NCBI GenBank assembly: GCA_910584095.1
Contig: CAJTYU010000011.1
Coordinates: 27,488-91,487 of the forward strand
Length of the DNA: 64,000 nt
Origin: an uncultured Dorea sp.
GTDB lineage: Bacteria > Bacillota > Clostridia > Lachnospirales > Lachnospiraceae
Direction of reading: 5' to 3'
In this document: positions 34,082 to 42,856 of the stretch, one piece after another
How positions within the stretch are numbered: position 1 is the first letter of the stretch
Layout: the number at the start of each line of letters is the position of its first letter
Position numbers and translations under genes: made by a program
The notes under the pieces: generated by a model
Database searches by the model: none
Told to the model about the DNA's origin: nothing
Seen by the model: only the letters and a program-made list of their open reading frames with translations

Positions 34082-34858
34082 TTATATATCTGGGTTTAAT
34101 ATCACATCATATCCATTTCCAAAAGAGGAATCTTCACTGATTGCAACCATCGGCTGTTTTACCTGCCGCTCCCTGCTGCCGTCTATACAGATAGCGTCTA
34201 TCGGTATTACCGGGATCACGCCCTTTCCCTTTCCGATCGTCCGGTAGGGGATATAACGTATCCCTTCCGGCGTCCCCTCCCCGAGAAGCCGCTCTGCAAG
34301 TTTTCTGCTGATAATGCTGACTGCTTTTCCGCTTGCCTCGTCTCTCAGGTGGTTCCCCGTATCCACAATAGCCTCCGCCTTGCAGCTTTCTTCCCCCAAA
34401 TGCAAGGTCACCAGACAATGAGCTTCTCCAAAATGGAATAGCAAAGACAACATTTTCAGCGCGCCGGAGGCCAGATAATAGCTCGCCATGGCAAGGGCAA
34501 AAAACAAACTTCCGACCTGCACATACTGGTCCAGATACGCAAAAATCCCTCCCACCAGAAAACCGCTGATATAAAGTGTGATCAGGGCCCGCATGAATCT
34601 ATCAGGGCTTTTCAGGGAAATTCCGGCTGCCAGCATCACCGACGGTACCAGCACATAGAACAGTATGACCTTGATAAACGTAAACGGAATCCCAACGGCC
34701 GTCACAAGACAGGTAAGAAAGGCCCCAAGCAGGGCTCCCAGACAGATTCTTCCATAAGAGGAGGAAATCCTTAATACCTTTTTTGTAACGAGGAGCAGTA
34801 TGTAGTCCATCAGGAAGTTCACTAAAAACAATACGTCTATGTACAGTTCATAATACAC
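34082..34858 (-). CDS. spoIIGA: Sigma-E processing protease SpoIIGA (GTG start)
   Basis: A 258-residue membrane protease. The first half has five hydrophobic helices (from VYYELYIDVLFLVNFLMDYI on). The C-terminal half is an aspartic-protease-like domain with the active-site sequence IVDTGNHLRD (about residue 166). It cleaves the SigE pro-sequence after septation. The start is a GTG at 34858 seven bases after GAGGA; the frame stays open further upstream but those residues are outside the family. It is followed by sigE and preceded by a terminator after ftsZ and a spoIIG-like promoter. Confidence 0.93.
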   Translation of the reverse strand: MYYELYIDVLFLVNFLMDYILLLVTKKVLRISSSYGRICLGALLGAFLTCLVTAVGIPFTFIKVILFYVLVPSVMLAAGISLKSPDRFMRALITLYISGFLVGGIFAYLDQYVQVGSLFFALAMASYYLASGALKMLSLLFHFGEAHCLVTLHLGEESCKAEAIVDTGNHLRDEASGKAVSIISRKLAERLLGEGTPEGIRYIPYRTIGKGKGVIPVIPIDAICIDGSRERQVKQPMVAISEDSSFGNGYDVILNPDI

Positions 34859-34947
34859 ATTCCGTCCTCTTTTCAATTTTCCTCCGGATACAGAAGCGGC
34901 ATCAGACATCTGGTCTGCGGCGCCGGTTCGGCATCCGGGCAAAACAT

Positions 34948-35013
34948 ATTATAGGGGATGGCCAACAAAGAATTTGTCAGATACTGCTGAGAAAAAATAA
35001 GATTCTTTCGACA
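34948..35013 (-). promoter_or_regulatory. spoIIG-like promoter with 21-bp spacer and Spo0A-box-like site
   Basis: On the minus strand CTGACA (34975-34980) and TATAAT (34948-34953) are 21 bases apart. About 26 bases further upstream is TGTCGAA (35007-35013), an exact Spo0A-box core. B. subtilis spoIIG has the same odd design, sigma-A hexamers about 22 bases apart activated by Spo0A~P. It lies about 90 bases before the spoIIGA start. Confidence 0.65.
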
Positions 35014-35064
35014 GGTCTCGCAGCAGATTTTCATGCAGAGCGGTATGAGGATAAATTTCCGCTC

Positions 35065-35098
35065 AAAAAAAGACACCGGAATTTCCGGTGTCTTTTTT
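35065..35098 (-). terminator. Terminator between ftsZ and spoIIGA
   Basis: GACACCGGAA (35072-35081) pairs with TTCCGGTGTC (35083-35092), extended by A and T runs on both sides, so it can act in both directions. It lies 8 bases beyond the ftsZ stop codon and upstream of the spoIIGA promoter. Confidence 0.88.
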
Positions 35099-35105
35099 GA
35101 ATTGC

Positions 35106-36314
35106 TTATTTTTTAAAGAAATCTGGTATCTTGATAGACTGCTCTTTCACTTTTGAGGCTGGCACCTTTGGCGTATCCAAAGTCGGAGCTGTACCGCCTA
35201 CGGTCCTTCTCGGCAGCGCGGCCGTCTGACCCTTTAATCCTGCGGCTCCGCCAATGTCTACTCTCGGGGAGTATACCGGCCGTTCATAAGAGGATGCCGG
35301 TGGAACCATCGTCTGGCGCTGTACACCCTCTAATCTGGACTTCAGCTTGGAGGATGTGCCGCCCACGTTATGTAACCCCGTCGCAATCACAGTTATAGTA
35401 GCTTCATCAGCTTTGGAGTCGTCATACATAGCGCCAAAAATAATATTCGCATCTTCGCCGGCAAGATCCTGTACAAACTCAGCCGCATCCGAAGCGTCCA
35501 TCAGCGTAATGTCTCCGGAAACGTTGATAATTACATGGGACGCCCCCGCAATAGTCGTTTCAAGCAGCGGACTTTCTACCGCCTGCTTTACAGCTTCAAG
35601 AGCCTTGTCATCTCCGCGTCCCTGGCCGATACCGATATGAGCGATGCCCTTATCCGTCATAACAGTCTGTACATCCGCAAAGTCAAGGTTAATCAGTGAA
35701 GGAACATTAATCAAATCCGTAATACCCTGGATACCTTGCTGTAACACCTCGTCCGCCTTCTTCAAAGCCTCCGGCATGGTAGTTCTTCTGTCAACCACCT
35801 CAAGCAGCTTGTCATTCGGAATAACAATCAGCGTATCCACGCTCTCCTTTAATTTCTCAATTCCGCCCAGCGCATTATTCATACGGGTCTTGGACTCAAA
35901 ACGGAAAGGCTTTGTCACTACGCCTACGGTAAGAGCTCCCTGCTCCTTGGCAATGCGCGCTACGACAGGAGTAGCTCCGGTTCCGGTTCCGCCTCCCATA
36001 CCGCAGGTAACAAATACCATGTCAGCTCCCTTAAGAGCAGCGGAAACCTCCTCCGCACTCTCCTCGGCAGCTTTCTCTCCAACCTCAGGCCTTGCTCCTG
36101 CCCCAAGTCCCTTTGTAATCTTATCTCCAATCTGCATGAGTGTAGGCGCTTTGCAAAGCTGAAGCGCCTGTTTATCTGTATTAATAGCTATAAATTCAAC
36201 ACCGGCAATCTGTTCGTCGATCATGCGGTTTACAGCGTTATTACCGCCTCCGCCGATACCTACAACAATTATTTTTGCCGCCGCTTCTGATTCGTTTGTC
36301 TTAATTTCCAGCAA
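35106..36314 (-). CDS. ftsZ: Cell division GTPase FtsZ (TTG start)
   Basis: A 402-residue tubulin homologue. The nucleotide-binding elements are VVGIGGGGNNAVNRM, the tubulin signature GGGTGTGATPVVARIAKE (about residue 107 onward) and the T7 loop NLDFADVQTVM with the catalytic Asp. A variable linker leads to the conserved C-terminal peptide IKIPDFFKK, which binds FtsA/SepF-like partners. The start is a TTG at 36314 directly after AGGAGGAG; an in-frame ATG 14 codons upstream lies before that site. FtsZ builds the division and sporulation septum ring. It lies last in the dcw cluster, about 215 bases after ftsQ, and ends at a terminator. Confidence 0.97.
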   Translation of the reverse strand: MLEIKTNESEAAAKIIVVGIGGGGNNAVNRMIDEQIAGVEFIAINTDKQALQLCKAPTLMQIGDKITKGLGAGARPEVGEKAAEESAEEVSAALKGADMVFVTCGMGGGTGTGATPVVARIAKEQGALTVGVVTKPFRFESKTRMNNALGGIEKLKESVDTLIVIPNDKLLEVVDRRTTMPEALKKADEVLQQGIQGITDLINVPSLINLDFADVQTVMTDKGIAHIGIGQGRGDDKALEAVKQAVESPLLETTIAGASHVIINVSGDITLMDASDAAEFVQDLAGEDANIIFGAMYDDSKADEATITVIATGLHNVGGTSSKLKSRLEGVQRQTMVPPASSYERPVYSPRVDIGGAAGLKGQTAALPRRTVGGTAPTLDTPKVPASKVKEQSIKIPDFFKK

Positions 36315-36528
36315 GGGTTTCTCCTCCTTCGTTATCCTTATAATATAAATATACATCCCTTATCATCTATAACTGATAGACGCAGCATACACAGACTTTG
36401 CCATATATATACTATAATATAGGCTTTTGCGCAAAATATCAATAGGTATTTGCCGTTTTTAGCAACCTTTTATTATTTTTTGCCAGCGCCGGCAGAGTAT
36501 CTGCCCTGACAGCAATAACTTTTCCTCC

Positions 36529-37455
36529 TTAATATCCATCATCCGAATATTCATCGTAATCATCGTCTTCGTAATATTCACCGCTGCTGTAATCATCTTC
36601 TGAATAATCATCTTCTGAATAATCACCGTCTTCGTAATCATCTTCTGAATAATCACTGTCTGAGTAATCATCACTGCCGTCGCCGCCAGAGGAATCCTCT
36701 CCTTCCTGTCCGCCAGTATCCTCCGGCGGATCTGCAGTAAACGCTATAACGTTGGTCTCATCCTTAAAATAACGCAGGTTTAACGTTCCGGCCCTGCCTT
36801 CTAATTTCGCCAGAATCGGCGTAATCTGCGCCATTTTCTCCGTTGTAACATCCATTCCAAGCACAACCCGGACGCTTCCAAAATACAGTTCAATCCCATC
36901 CTCTGCGCAGACGATCCGATCTGGCTGCAAATCATAATTCTTAACCTCCTGCGATACGTTCAGAATCCCTTTCAGCAGTTTATCATCTTTTATCTTCAAA
37001 GGTTTATAGAGCCTTGTCTCTCCCACTTCAACTCCCTCAATGCCGGGAACGCCCTCTCTTAGCTCCCTGCTCTTTAATACCACAGTCCCCAATTTATCAA
37101 AGAACACATAGTTATCATCCTCCGTAATATAACCGATAATTGGCTTTTCCTTTACCGTAACTTTTATCGTCCATGGATTTTTAAGCCCTACCTTAATAGA
37201 AGTAAGGCTTCCCGGAACCTCATACTCCCTAAAACGGTATTTTATAATCAAATACAGCGAATTAACCGAATACTTATCCTTCTGAACCGATTCCAGAATA
37301 ACCTTATCCTCTGTATAGTCATTGCCCTTCACTTCTATTCCCTGTACATAAAACAAAAGATAAATGGACGCGGCAATAATTGCAATTCCAAGTATAATTA
37401 CAATCAGCGCGTACAGCCTGTGGCTTTTTCTTCTCTTTTTCCTTCGTCTTGCCAT
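36529..37455 (-). CDS. ftsQ: Divisome protein FtsQ/DivIB with acidic Tyr repeat tail
   Basis: A 308-residue bitopic protein: a very basic N-terminus (RRKKRRKSHR), one membrane helix (about residues 14-34), an extracellular POTRA domain (VQGIEVKGNDYTEDKVI) and a beta domain. The last 55 residues are a low-complexity tail of Asp, Glu, Ser and Tyr with SEDDY repeats, absent from typical DivIB. DivIB/FtsQ links FtsL and the septal synthase. GGAGGAG precedes the ATG. It follows ftsW by 51 bases with no murG between them. Outside the tail the length is ordinary. Confidence 0.88.
   Translation of the reverse strand: MARRRKKRRKSHRLYALIVIILGIAIIAASIYLLFYVQGIEVKGNDYTEDKVILESVQKDKYSVNSLYLIIKYRFREYEVPGSLTSIKVGLKNPWTIKVTVKEKPIIGYITEDDNYVFFDKLGTVVLKSRELREGVPGIEGVEVGETRLYKPLKIKDDKLLKGILNVSQEVKNYDLQPDRIVCAEDGIELYFGSVRVVLGMDVTTEKMAQITPILAKLEGRAGTLNLRYFKDETNVIAFTADPPEDTGGQEGEDSSGGDGSDDYSDSDYSEDDYEDGDYSEDDYSEDDYSSGEYYEDDDYDEYSDDGY
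36591..36650 (-). repeat. 15-bp repeats coding the SEDDY tail of FtsQ
   Basis: The plus-strand 15-mer AATCATCTTCTGAAT occurs in tandem at 36591-36605 and 36606-36620 and again at 36636-36650, with degenerate copies around. On the coding strand each unit gives Ser-Glu-Asp-Asp-Tyr. The exact identity points to recent expansion by slippage. Confidence 0.85.
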
Positions 37456-37506
37456 TTATACTCCTCCTTAGCAGATTATACTGCCTGCGCAGCCTCATAC
37501 CCCATA

Positions 37507-38589
37507 TCATTTTACCAAAGAAGACACACTGAGTACAAGTCCCATTTCCAGAAGCAGGAAGACAACCGAAGTTCCCCCGTAACTGATAAATGGCAGCGTA
37601 ATTCCTGTATTTGGTATAGTATTCGTAACAACTGCGATATTTAATATCACCTGTATCATCATATGTGCCATGGCTCCCGATGCAATCAGCGCTCCAAACA
37701 GGTCTGCGGCGTGGGTTGCTATCACAAAAAAGCGCCAGATCAAAACCAAAAAAAGTATCAGTATAAATCCCGCTCCAAACAATCCTAATTCCTCGCATAC
37801 AATAGAAAAAATCATATCGTTCTGTGCCTCCGGCACAAAGCCAAGCTTCTGCACACTTCCGCCCAGCCCCCTTCCAAAGAGGCCGCCAGAGCCAATCGCA
37901 TATAATCCCTGCAGCGTCTGGTACCCTTTTTCAAATTTTTCCGGATTTCTCCAGATTTCAAGCCGCTCCAGCCGGTAGCTCTCCAGCGCCAGAAAGATTC
38001 CCATAAATCCACAGCCAAGCAGTCCCATCCAGATAAACTGCGCATATTTCGGACTTGCTACAAAGATCAAAATAACCCCGATTCCCAGAATAATAATGGC
38101 AGTACTTAGGTTGCTGGCCCCCACCAGCCCCACAATCGGCAGGATACTGACCATTATTTTAATCATAGTCCGCATATTTCCCATTGTTTTCACATTCTTG
38201 GTAACCAGATACGCCAGAAACAAAATGACCGCCACTTTGGCAAACTCGGAAGGCTGAAATGAAAAAGGCCCTAAAGACAGCCATCTTTTGGACCCATTGT
38301 ATTCATCTCCAAACAGCATAACCGCAACGGATAAAAAAATTGCCGCCACATATCCAAGAACCGCAAACCTCCTCCAGATATGATAATCCATTCCCGCCAT
38401 TACAAACATTGCCGCAATGCCAAGCAAAGTGGCAAATAACTGTTTTTTCAGATAGTAAAAAGAATCATGAAACTTCACTTCTCCGTTGTATGCACTGGTA
38501 CTATATAAAATCACAAGCCCCATTATCATAAGTAGAAACAGCGCCGTAAGAAGCGTATAATCATATTTTTTCTTTTTTGAATCCGGCAC
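37507..38589 (-). CDS. ftsW: FtsW/SpoVE-family SEDS glycosyltransferase (dcw copy)
   Basis: A 360-residue membrane protein with about 10 helices and SEDS motifs: LYSTSAYNG, SKRWLSLGPFSFQPSEFAKV, the catalytic-loop Asp context in FVPEAQNDMIFSIVCEELG and GITLPFISYGGTSVV. SEDS proteins polymerise lipid II together with a class B PBP. The start is a GTG at 38589 after AAGGAGG. It lies between murD and ftsQ. In B. subtilis this position is taken by SpoVE, so a sporulation role is possible. A paralogue is at 56.9-58.1 kb. Confidence 0.93.
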   Translation of the reverse strand: MPDSKKKKYDYTLLTALFLLMIMGLVILYSTSAYNGEVKFHDSFYYLKKQLFATLLGIAAMFVMAGMDYHIWRRFAVLGYVAAIFLSVAVMLFGDEYNGSKRWLSLGPFSFQPSEFAKVAVILFLAYLVTKNVKTMGNMRTMIKIMVSILPIVGLVGASNLSTAIIILGIGVILIFVASPKYAQFIWMGLLGCGFMGIFLALESYRLERLEIWRNPEKFEKGYQTLQGLYAIGSGGLFGRGLGGSVQKLGFVPEAQNDMIFSIVCEELGLFGAGFILILFLVLIWRFFVIATHAADLFGALIASGAMAHMMIQVILNIAVVTNTIPNTGITLPFISYGGTSVVFLLLEMGLVLSVSSLVK

Positions 38590-38605
38590 TTTAACCGCGG
38601 CCTCC

Positions 38606-39958
38606 TTATAAGGAATTTACAATCTCTTTGAATTTATCGCCCCGTTCCTCATAATTCTTAAACATGCCCCAGCTCGCACACGCCGGCGAAAGCAGCACCG
38701 CATCTCCGGGTTTCGCCAGCTTTGCGGCCGTAAGAACTGCTTCATCAAACGAATCAAAAAGCAGAATATCCGTAAATCCGCATTCCCTCGCTTCCTCTGC
38801 AATCTTCTCCTTTGTCTGTCCAACCAAAAGCAGCTTCTTCACCCTGCCTGCAAAGCGCTCAACCCACTCCTTATATGAGGACTGTTTATCGTAACCTCCG
38901 CCAATCAGATAAGTAGGACGAATCATTGCTTCAATCCCTTTGATTGCGGCGTCCGGGTTGGTACCCTTTGAGTCATTATAGTATGCAACTCCATCCTTTT
39001 CAGCTACAAATTCAATTCTGTGCTCCACACCGGCAAATTCCCGTATAGTCTTTCGGATACTCTCCATAGGAATCCCGTAAACTGACGCCATTGCCACTGC
39101 AGCCATCACATTTTCATAATTATGGGTTCCCAAAAGCTTCAGCTCCTTTACATGGCATACCACGCACTCCTCCGGATTCCGATAGATTATATTGCCGTTA
39201 TCCAGATAAATACCTTTCTCTAGTTTACGCCGGCTGCTGAAATATAGAACCTGGCCGGCCAAAGTTTTTCCAAAATCCCGCAGAACTTCATCTTCGTAAT
39301 TCAGCACACAGGTATCCTCCGGCTTCTGATTCTTCGCCACATTCTTCTTCGCCTCTATGTAGGCCTCCATAGTATGATGACGGTTCAAATGATCCGGCGT
39401 AATATTCAAAACAGCGGACACGCGCGCCCTGAAATCCAGGATTGACTCCAGCTGAAAACTGCTCATCTCCGCAACAACAACCGAATCCTCCCTTGTCTCT
39501 TCTACCACATTAGTATAAGGTGTTCCAATATTTCCCACCACGAACACACTATCCCTGGCATCCTTCATAATCTGCCCGAGAAGCGCCGTAGTCGTAGTCT
39601 TACCATTGGTTCCCGTAATGGCAAGCACGTCCCCCCTGCCAAGCTCATAGGCAAGTTCCACCTCGCCGATTACCGGAATGTTCTTCTCTCTCATGCGATT
39701 AACAACCGGAAGATCTGTGGGCACGCCCGGACTGATAACCACCAGATCCAATTCCTCCAAAAGCTGTTCCGGAAATTCTCCAAGTACAATCCTCGTCCTG
39801 CATCCTTCCCGCATCTTTTCACGAACCGCCTCTTCCTCCAATTTTTCATTGGAATCATAGAGCGTAACCAAAGCCCCCTGTCCTTCTAAAATCCCTGCCG
39901 CGCTGGTGCCGCTGATACCGGAACCAAATACAAGGACCTTTTTTCCTGCTACCTTCAT
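38606..39958 (-). CDS. murD: UDP-N-acetylmuramoylalanine-D-glutamate ligase MurD
   Basis: A 450-residue Mur ligase. The N-terminal Rossmann-like UDP-binding part is KKVLVFGSGISGTSAAGIL, the central ATPase has AITGTNGKTTTTALLGQ (P-loop) and NITPDHLNRHHTMEAYIEAK, and the C-terminal domain has YNDSKGTNPDAAIKGIEAM and LLSPACASWGMFKNYEERG, the MurD-specific ending. It adds D-glutamate to UDP-MurNAc-L-Ala in the cytoplasm. AGGAGGAAATT precedes the ATG. It lies between mraY and ftsW with gaps below 20 bases. Confidence 0.97.
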   Translation of the reverse strand: MKVAGKKVLVFGSGISGTSAAGILEGQGALVTLYDSNEKLEEEAVREKMREGCRTRIVLGEFPEQLLEELDLVVISPGVPTDLPVVNRMREKNIPVIGEVELAYELGRGDVLAITGTNGKTTTTALLGQIMKDARDSVFVVGNIGTPYTNVVEETREDSVVVAEMSSFQLESILDFRARVSAVLNITPDHLNRHHTMEAYIEAKKNVAKNQKPEDTCVLNYEDEVLRDFGKTLAGQVLYFSSRRKLEKGIYLDNGNIIYRNPEECVVCHVKELKLLGTHNYENVMAAVAMASVYGIPMESIRKTIREFAGVEHRIEFVAEKDGVAYYNDSKGTNPDAAIKGIEAMIRPTYLIGGGYDKQSSYKEWVERFAGRVKKLLLVGQTKEKIAEEARECGFTDILLFDSFDEAVLTAAKLAKPGDAVLLSPACASWGMFKNYEERGDKFKEIVNSL

Positions 39959-39972
39959 AATTTCCTCCTATA

Positions 39973-40929
39973 TTACATAACCATCAGGGCAATCAGACAC
40001 AAGATTGTCGTTACAATAGAAAATGCAGCAACAATTCTGGTCTCTGACCATCCGCACAGTTCAAAATGATGATGGATCGGCGCCATCTTAAAAAATCTCT
40101 TGCCGCCGGTTTTTTTGAAATATGTCACCTGTATCATAACAGACAGCACTTCCACCAGATAGATCAATCCTACAATCAGGATAAACAGCGGCATCTGAAG
40201 CATATACGCCGCCGAAGCGACAAAGCCTCCCAGCGCCAAAGATCCTGTATCCCCCATAAACACACTGGCAGGATACACATTAAACAGCAGAAATCCCAGC
40301 AAAGCTCCCACTACCGCACAGGTAACCGGTTCAATTCCGCTCTTTGTTCCAATGGCAACCACCGTAAAAAATGTTGCTACAAGAACTGTAACGCTAGACG
40401 CAAGACCGTCCAATCCATCCGTAAAATTCACGCCGTTTACCGTGCCGATCACCGCAAAAAACAAAAGCGGAATTGCAAGCCAGCCCAAATCCAAATACTT
40501 CCCTCCGGAAAAAGGTATCAGCATCGATAACGGAATGCCGGCCACCTTCACCAGATAAAATGCAAATATGGCAGTCACTACTATCTGCAGCGCCATCTTT
40601 TGTTTTGGGTACAAACCATCCGAACGCTTCATAACCACTTTTAAATAATCATCCAAGAATCCAATCAATCCAAATCCCAGCGTCACAAATAGAACTGGGA
40701 TAATCTGAGGATTGCTCCTGATATAAAATATAGACGTTACAACAATACTCAGCAAAATAATCACGCCGCCCATCGTAGGAGTCCCGGCTTTCTTCAAATG
40801 TTCTTTGACTCCTTCTTCCCGTTCTGTCTGCCCCATCTTTAGTTTCCTCAGAACGGGAATAATTACCGGTCCCATAACCGCGCTGATCGCAAATGAGATA
40901 AGAACCGGCAGAAATATTTTATAATCCAT
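39973..40929 (-). CDS. mraY: Phospho-N-acetylmuramoyl-pentapeptide transferase MraY
   Basis: A 318-residue membrane enzyme with about 10 helices. Catalytic motifs are LIGFLDDYLKV (Asp pair), the Asp-rich NFTDGLDGLASS and the MraY-specific FFKMAPIHHHFELCGWSE. It makes lipid I from UDP-MurNAc-pentapeptide and undecaprenyl phosphate. The start at 40929 follows GAGGTGTAAT; a start five codons earlier overlaps that site. It lies between the second class B PBP and murD. murE and murF, which usually flank mraY, are not in this cluster. Confidence 0.97.
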   Translation of the reverse strand: MDYKIFLPVLISFAISAVMGPVIIPVLRKLKMGQTEREEGVKEHLKKAGTPTMGGVIILLSIVVTSIFYIRSNPQIIPVLFVTLGFGLIGFLDDYLKVVMKRSDGLYPKQKMALQIVVTAIFAFYLVKVAGIPLSMLIPFSGGKYLDLGWLAIPLLFFAVIGTVNGVNFTDGLDGLASSVTVLVATFFTVVAIGTKSGIEPVTCAVVGALLGFLLFNVYPASVFMGDTGSLALGGFVASAAYMLQMPLFILIVGLIYLVEVLSVMIQVTYFKKTGGKRFFKMAPIHHHFELCGWSETRIVAAFSIVTTILCLIALMVM

Positions 40930-40989
40930 ATTACACCTCGTCATTTCTTTTGTTATTTGGCTTTAACCTACAATAGTATACTGCATTTC

Positions 40990-42708
40990 CTATTCTTTTT
41001 CAATGCCAAGATAGGGAAGTACATTTTCAAAAATAGTTCCGATAACCGGCGCTGCGATCGTCCCTCCATAGTACACCCCTTTCGGGTTATATATGATACA
41101 CATTCCGACAATCTGAGGGTCATCCGCCGGAGCAAATCCGATAAAAGAGGAAATATACTTATTGGCGCTTCTTGGAAGCGTCTGGGAGGTTGCCGTTTTC
41201 CCCCCGATCCGATAGCCTTCGATAGCCGCCTTATTTCCTCCTCCCTCCGCCACAACGCTCTCTAGAAGCATTCTCATAGTTGCTGACGTTTCTTCCGAAA
41301 GAATTCTATCCCCCTTGTCATAGTCAAAGGTTTCCACTACTTCGCCATCCTTATCCAGCACACGCACCCCAAAATGCGGCGTCACCCTCTGTCCCCCGTT
41401 TATAATAGAACTGACTGTTGCCGCCATCTGCACCGGCGTAATCTGAAAGGACTGGCCAAAGGACATAGTAGCAAGCTCCACCTGCCCGATATTTTCTTTA
41501 TTGTGCATAATAGTTGACGCTTCCCCCGGAAGATCTACGCCTGTATTTCCAAGCAAACCAAACTGCTGATAATACTCATAAAATGAATCCACTCCCAGCC
41601 GGAGGCCGATATTAATGAATACCGGATTGCAGGAATTCTGGATTCCCTGCACAAAGGTCTCCGCCCCATGGCCTCCGACCTTGTGGCACCGGATTTTCCT
41701 GTCCTCCACTACATAATACCCCGGACAGCTAAAGGTATCCTCCAGAGACACTACTCCTTCTTCTAGACAGGCCGCCGCAGTTACTGTCTTAAAAACGGAT
41801 CCCGGCTCATAGGTATCGTTGATGCTTCTGTTCCTCCACATCTGGTTCAAGGCATTCTGTTTTTCCTCTTCCGACATACCTTCCGTCCCTCCCGGCAAGG
41901 TAAAGGGGTCGTTTAAATTAAATTCCGGTACATTTACCATAGCTGCCAATTCCCCGTTCTGGGGATTCATCAGAATGATAGAAACGCCGTCCGCCTGCTT
42001 TTCTTCCATGACCTTCTCAGCCATCTGCTGTGCATACATCTGAATGTTATAATCCAGACTAAGCTGCAAAGTATTTCCCGCCACCGGCTCAACACGATCC
42101 TCCGCAACTCCCTCTAGTTCCACGCCTCTGGCGTCGGTCGTTGTAAGTATCTTGCCATTTTCCCCTTTTAAATAATCCTCGTATTTCACCTCAAGCCCAA
42201 TAATTCCCTGATTATCTCCTCCGGTAAAGCCAAGAACGGTAGATGCAAGTTCATTATAGGGATAATATCGCTTAAAATCTTCATCTACCTTCACGCCGTC
42301 AAGTTCCAGATTCCGGATTTTATCTCCGATCTCTTTATCTACATTGGTTTTAATTCTCTCAATGGAAGACACCTTTTCCACTCTGGCGCGCACTGCATCC
42401 TCGTCCATTTCCAGAATATCAGATAATGCGCGGATGATACCCTCTGGGTCTGTAATCTGGCTGTGGATAACTGAAATCGTACAGACTGTGCGGTTAGTAG
42501 CAAGCACCGTTCCCTTCGCATCCACGATCTCCCCTCTGGCGGCCTTGATATCACGCTCCCTCTCATGAAGATCCTTTGCCTTTTCCTGATAATACTCTGC
42601 GTCAAACACCATCAGATATACCAGCCTTCCGATCAAAAAAATGATAACCGCCAGCGCAAAGAAAAACACAATGCAGATTTTCTTCTTATTATATGTTTTA
42701 TTTTTCAA
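40990..42708 (-). CDS. Class B penicillin-binding protein, SpoVD/FtsI type (TTG start), KTA motif
   Basis: A 572-residue PBP with one N-terminal membrane helix (about residues 11-33), a dimerisation domain and a transpeptidase domain. The active Ser is in YEPGSVFKTVTAA (SxxK), the second motif is NSCNPVFINI, and the third reads GGKTATSQ where most PBPs have KTG. The start is a TTG at 42708 eight bases after GAGG. It cross-links peptidoglycan with a SEDS partner. It lies downstream of another class B PBP, and one of the two is probably the spore-cortex SpoVD. Confidence 0.9.
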   Translation of the reverse strand: MKNKTYNKKKICIVFFFALAVIIFLIGRLVYLMVFDAEYYQEKAKDLHERERDIKAARGEIVDAKGTVLATNRTVCTISVIHSQITDPEGIIRALSDILEMDEDAVRARVEKVSSIERIKTNVDKEIGDKIRNLELDGVKVDEDFKRYYPYNELASTVLGFTGGDNQGIIGLEVKYEDYLKGENGKILTTTDARGVELEGVAEDRVEPVAGNTLQLSLDYNIQMYAQQMAEKVMEEKQADGVSIILMNPQNGELAAMVNVPEFNLNDPFTLPGGTEGMSEEEKQNALNQMWRNRSINDTYEPGSVFKTVTAAACLEEGVVSLEDTFSCPGYYVVEDRKIRCHKVGGHGAETFVQGIQNSCNPVFINIGLRLGVDSFYEYYQQFGLLGNTGVDLPGEASTIMHNKENIGQVELATMSFGQSFQITPVQMAATVSSIINGGQRVTPHFGVRVLDKDGEVVETFDYDKGDRILSEETSATMRMLLESVVAEGGGNKAAIEGYRIGGKTATSQTLPRSANKYISSFIGFAPADDPQIVGMCIIYNPKGVYYGGTIAAPVIGTIFENVLPYLGIEKE

Positions 42709-42856
42709 GCAAAAAACCTCACATAACGATTCCCTATAGTTTACGGCACGTCATGCAAGGTTATTCCAAATTCTTTATTTTTATTTTGCAAGGATACAGG
42801 ATAAAAAATGTACCCGCCGAATTTCCCGGCTGCACTTGCAGCGTCATATGCCAGAT

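Noticed and set aside
34859..34942. Longer N-terminus for SpoIIGA starting at 34942
   Set aside because: The added residues are polar and unlike the family, and the GTG at 34858 has a good ribosome binding site directly before the first membrane helix.
36591..36650. Short regular repeats as a possible CRISPR array
   Set aside because: Repeats are 15 bp, partly tandem, in frame and inside the ftsQ coding sequence; there are no unique spacers of constant length and no cas genes.
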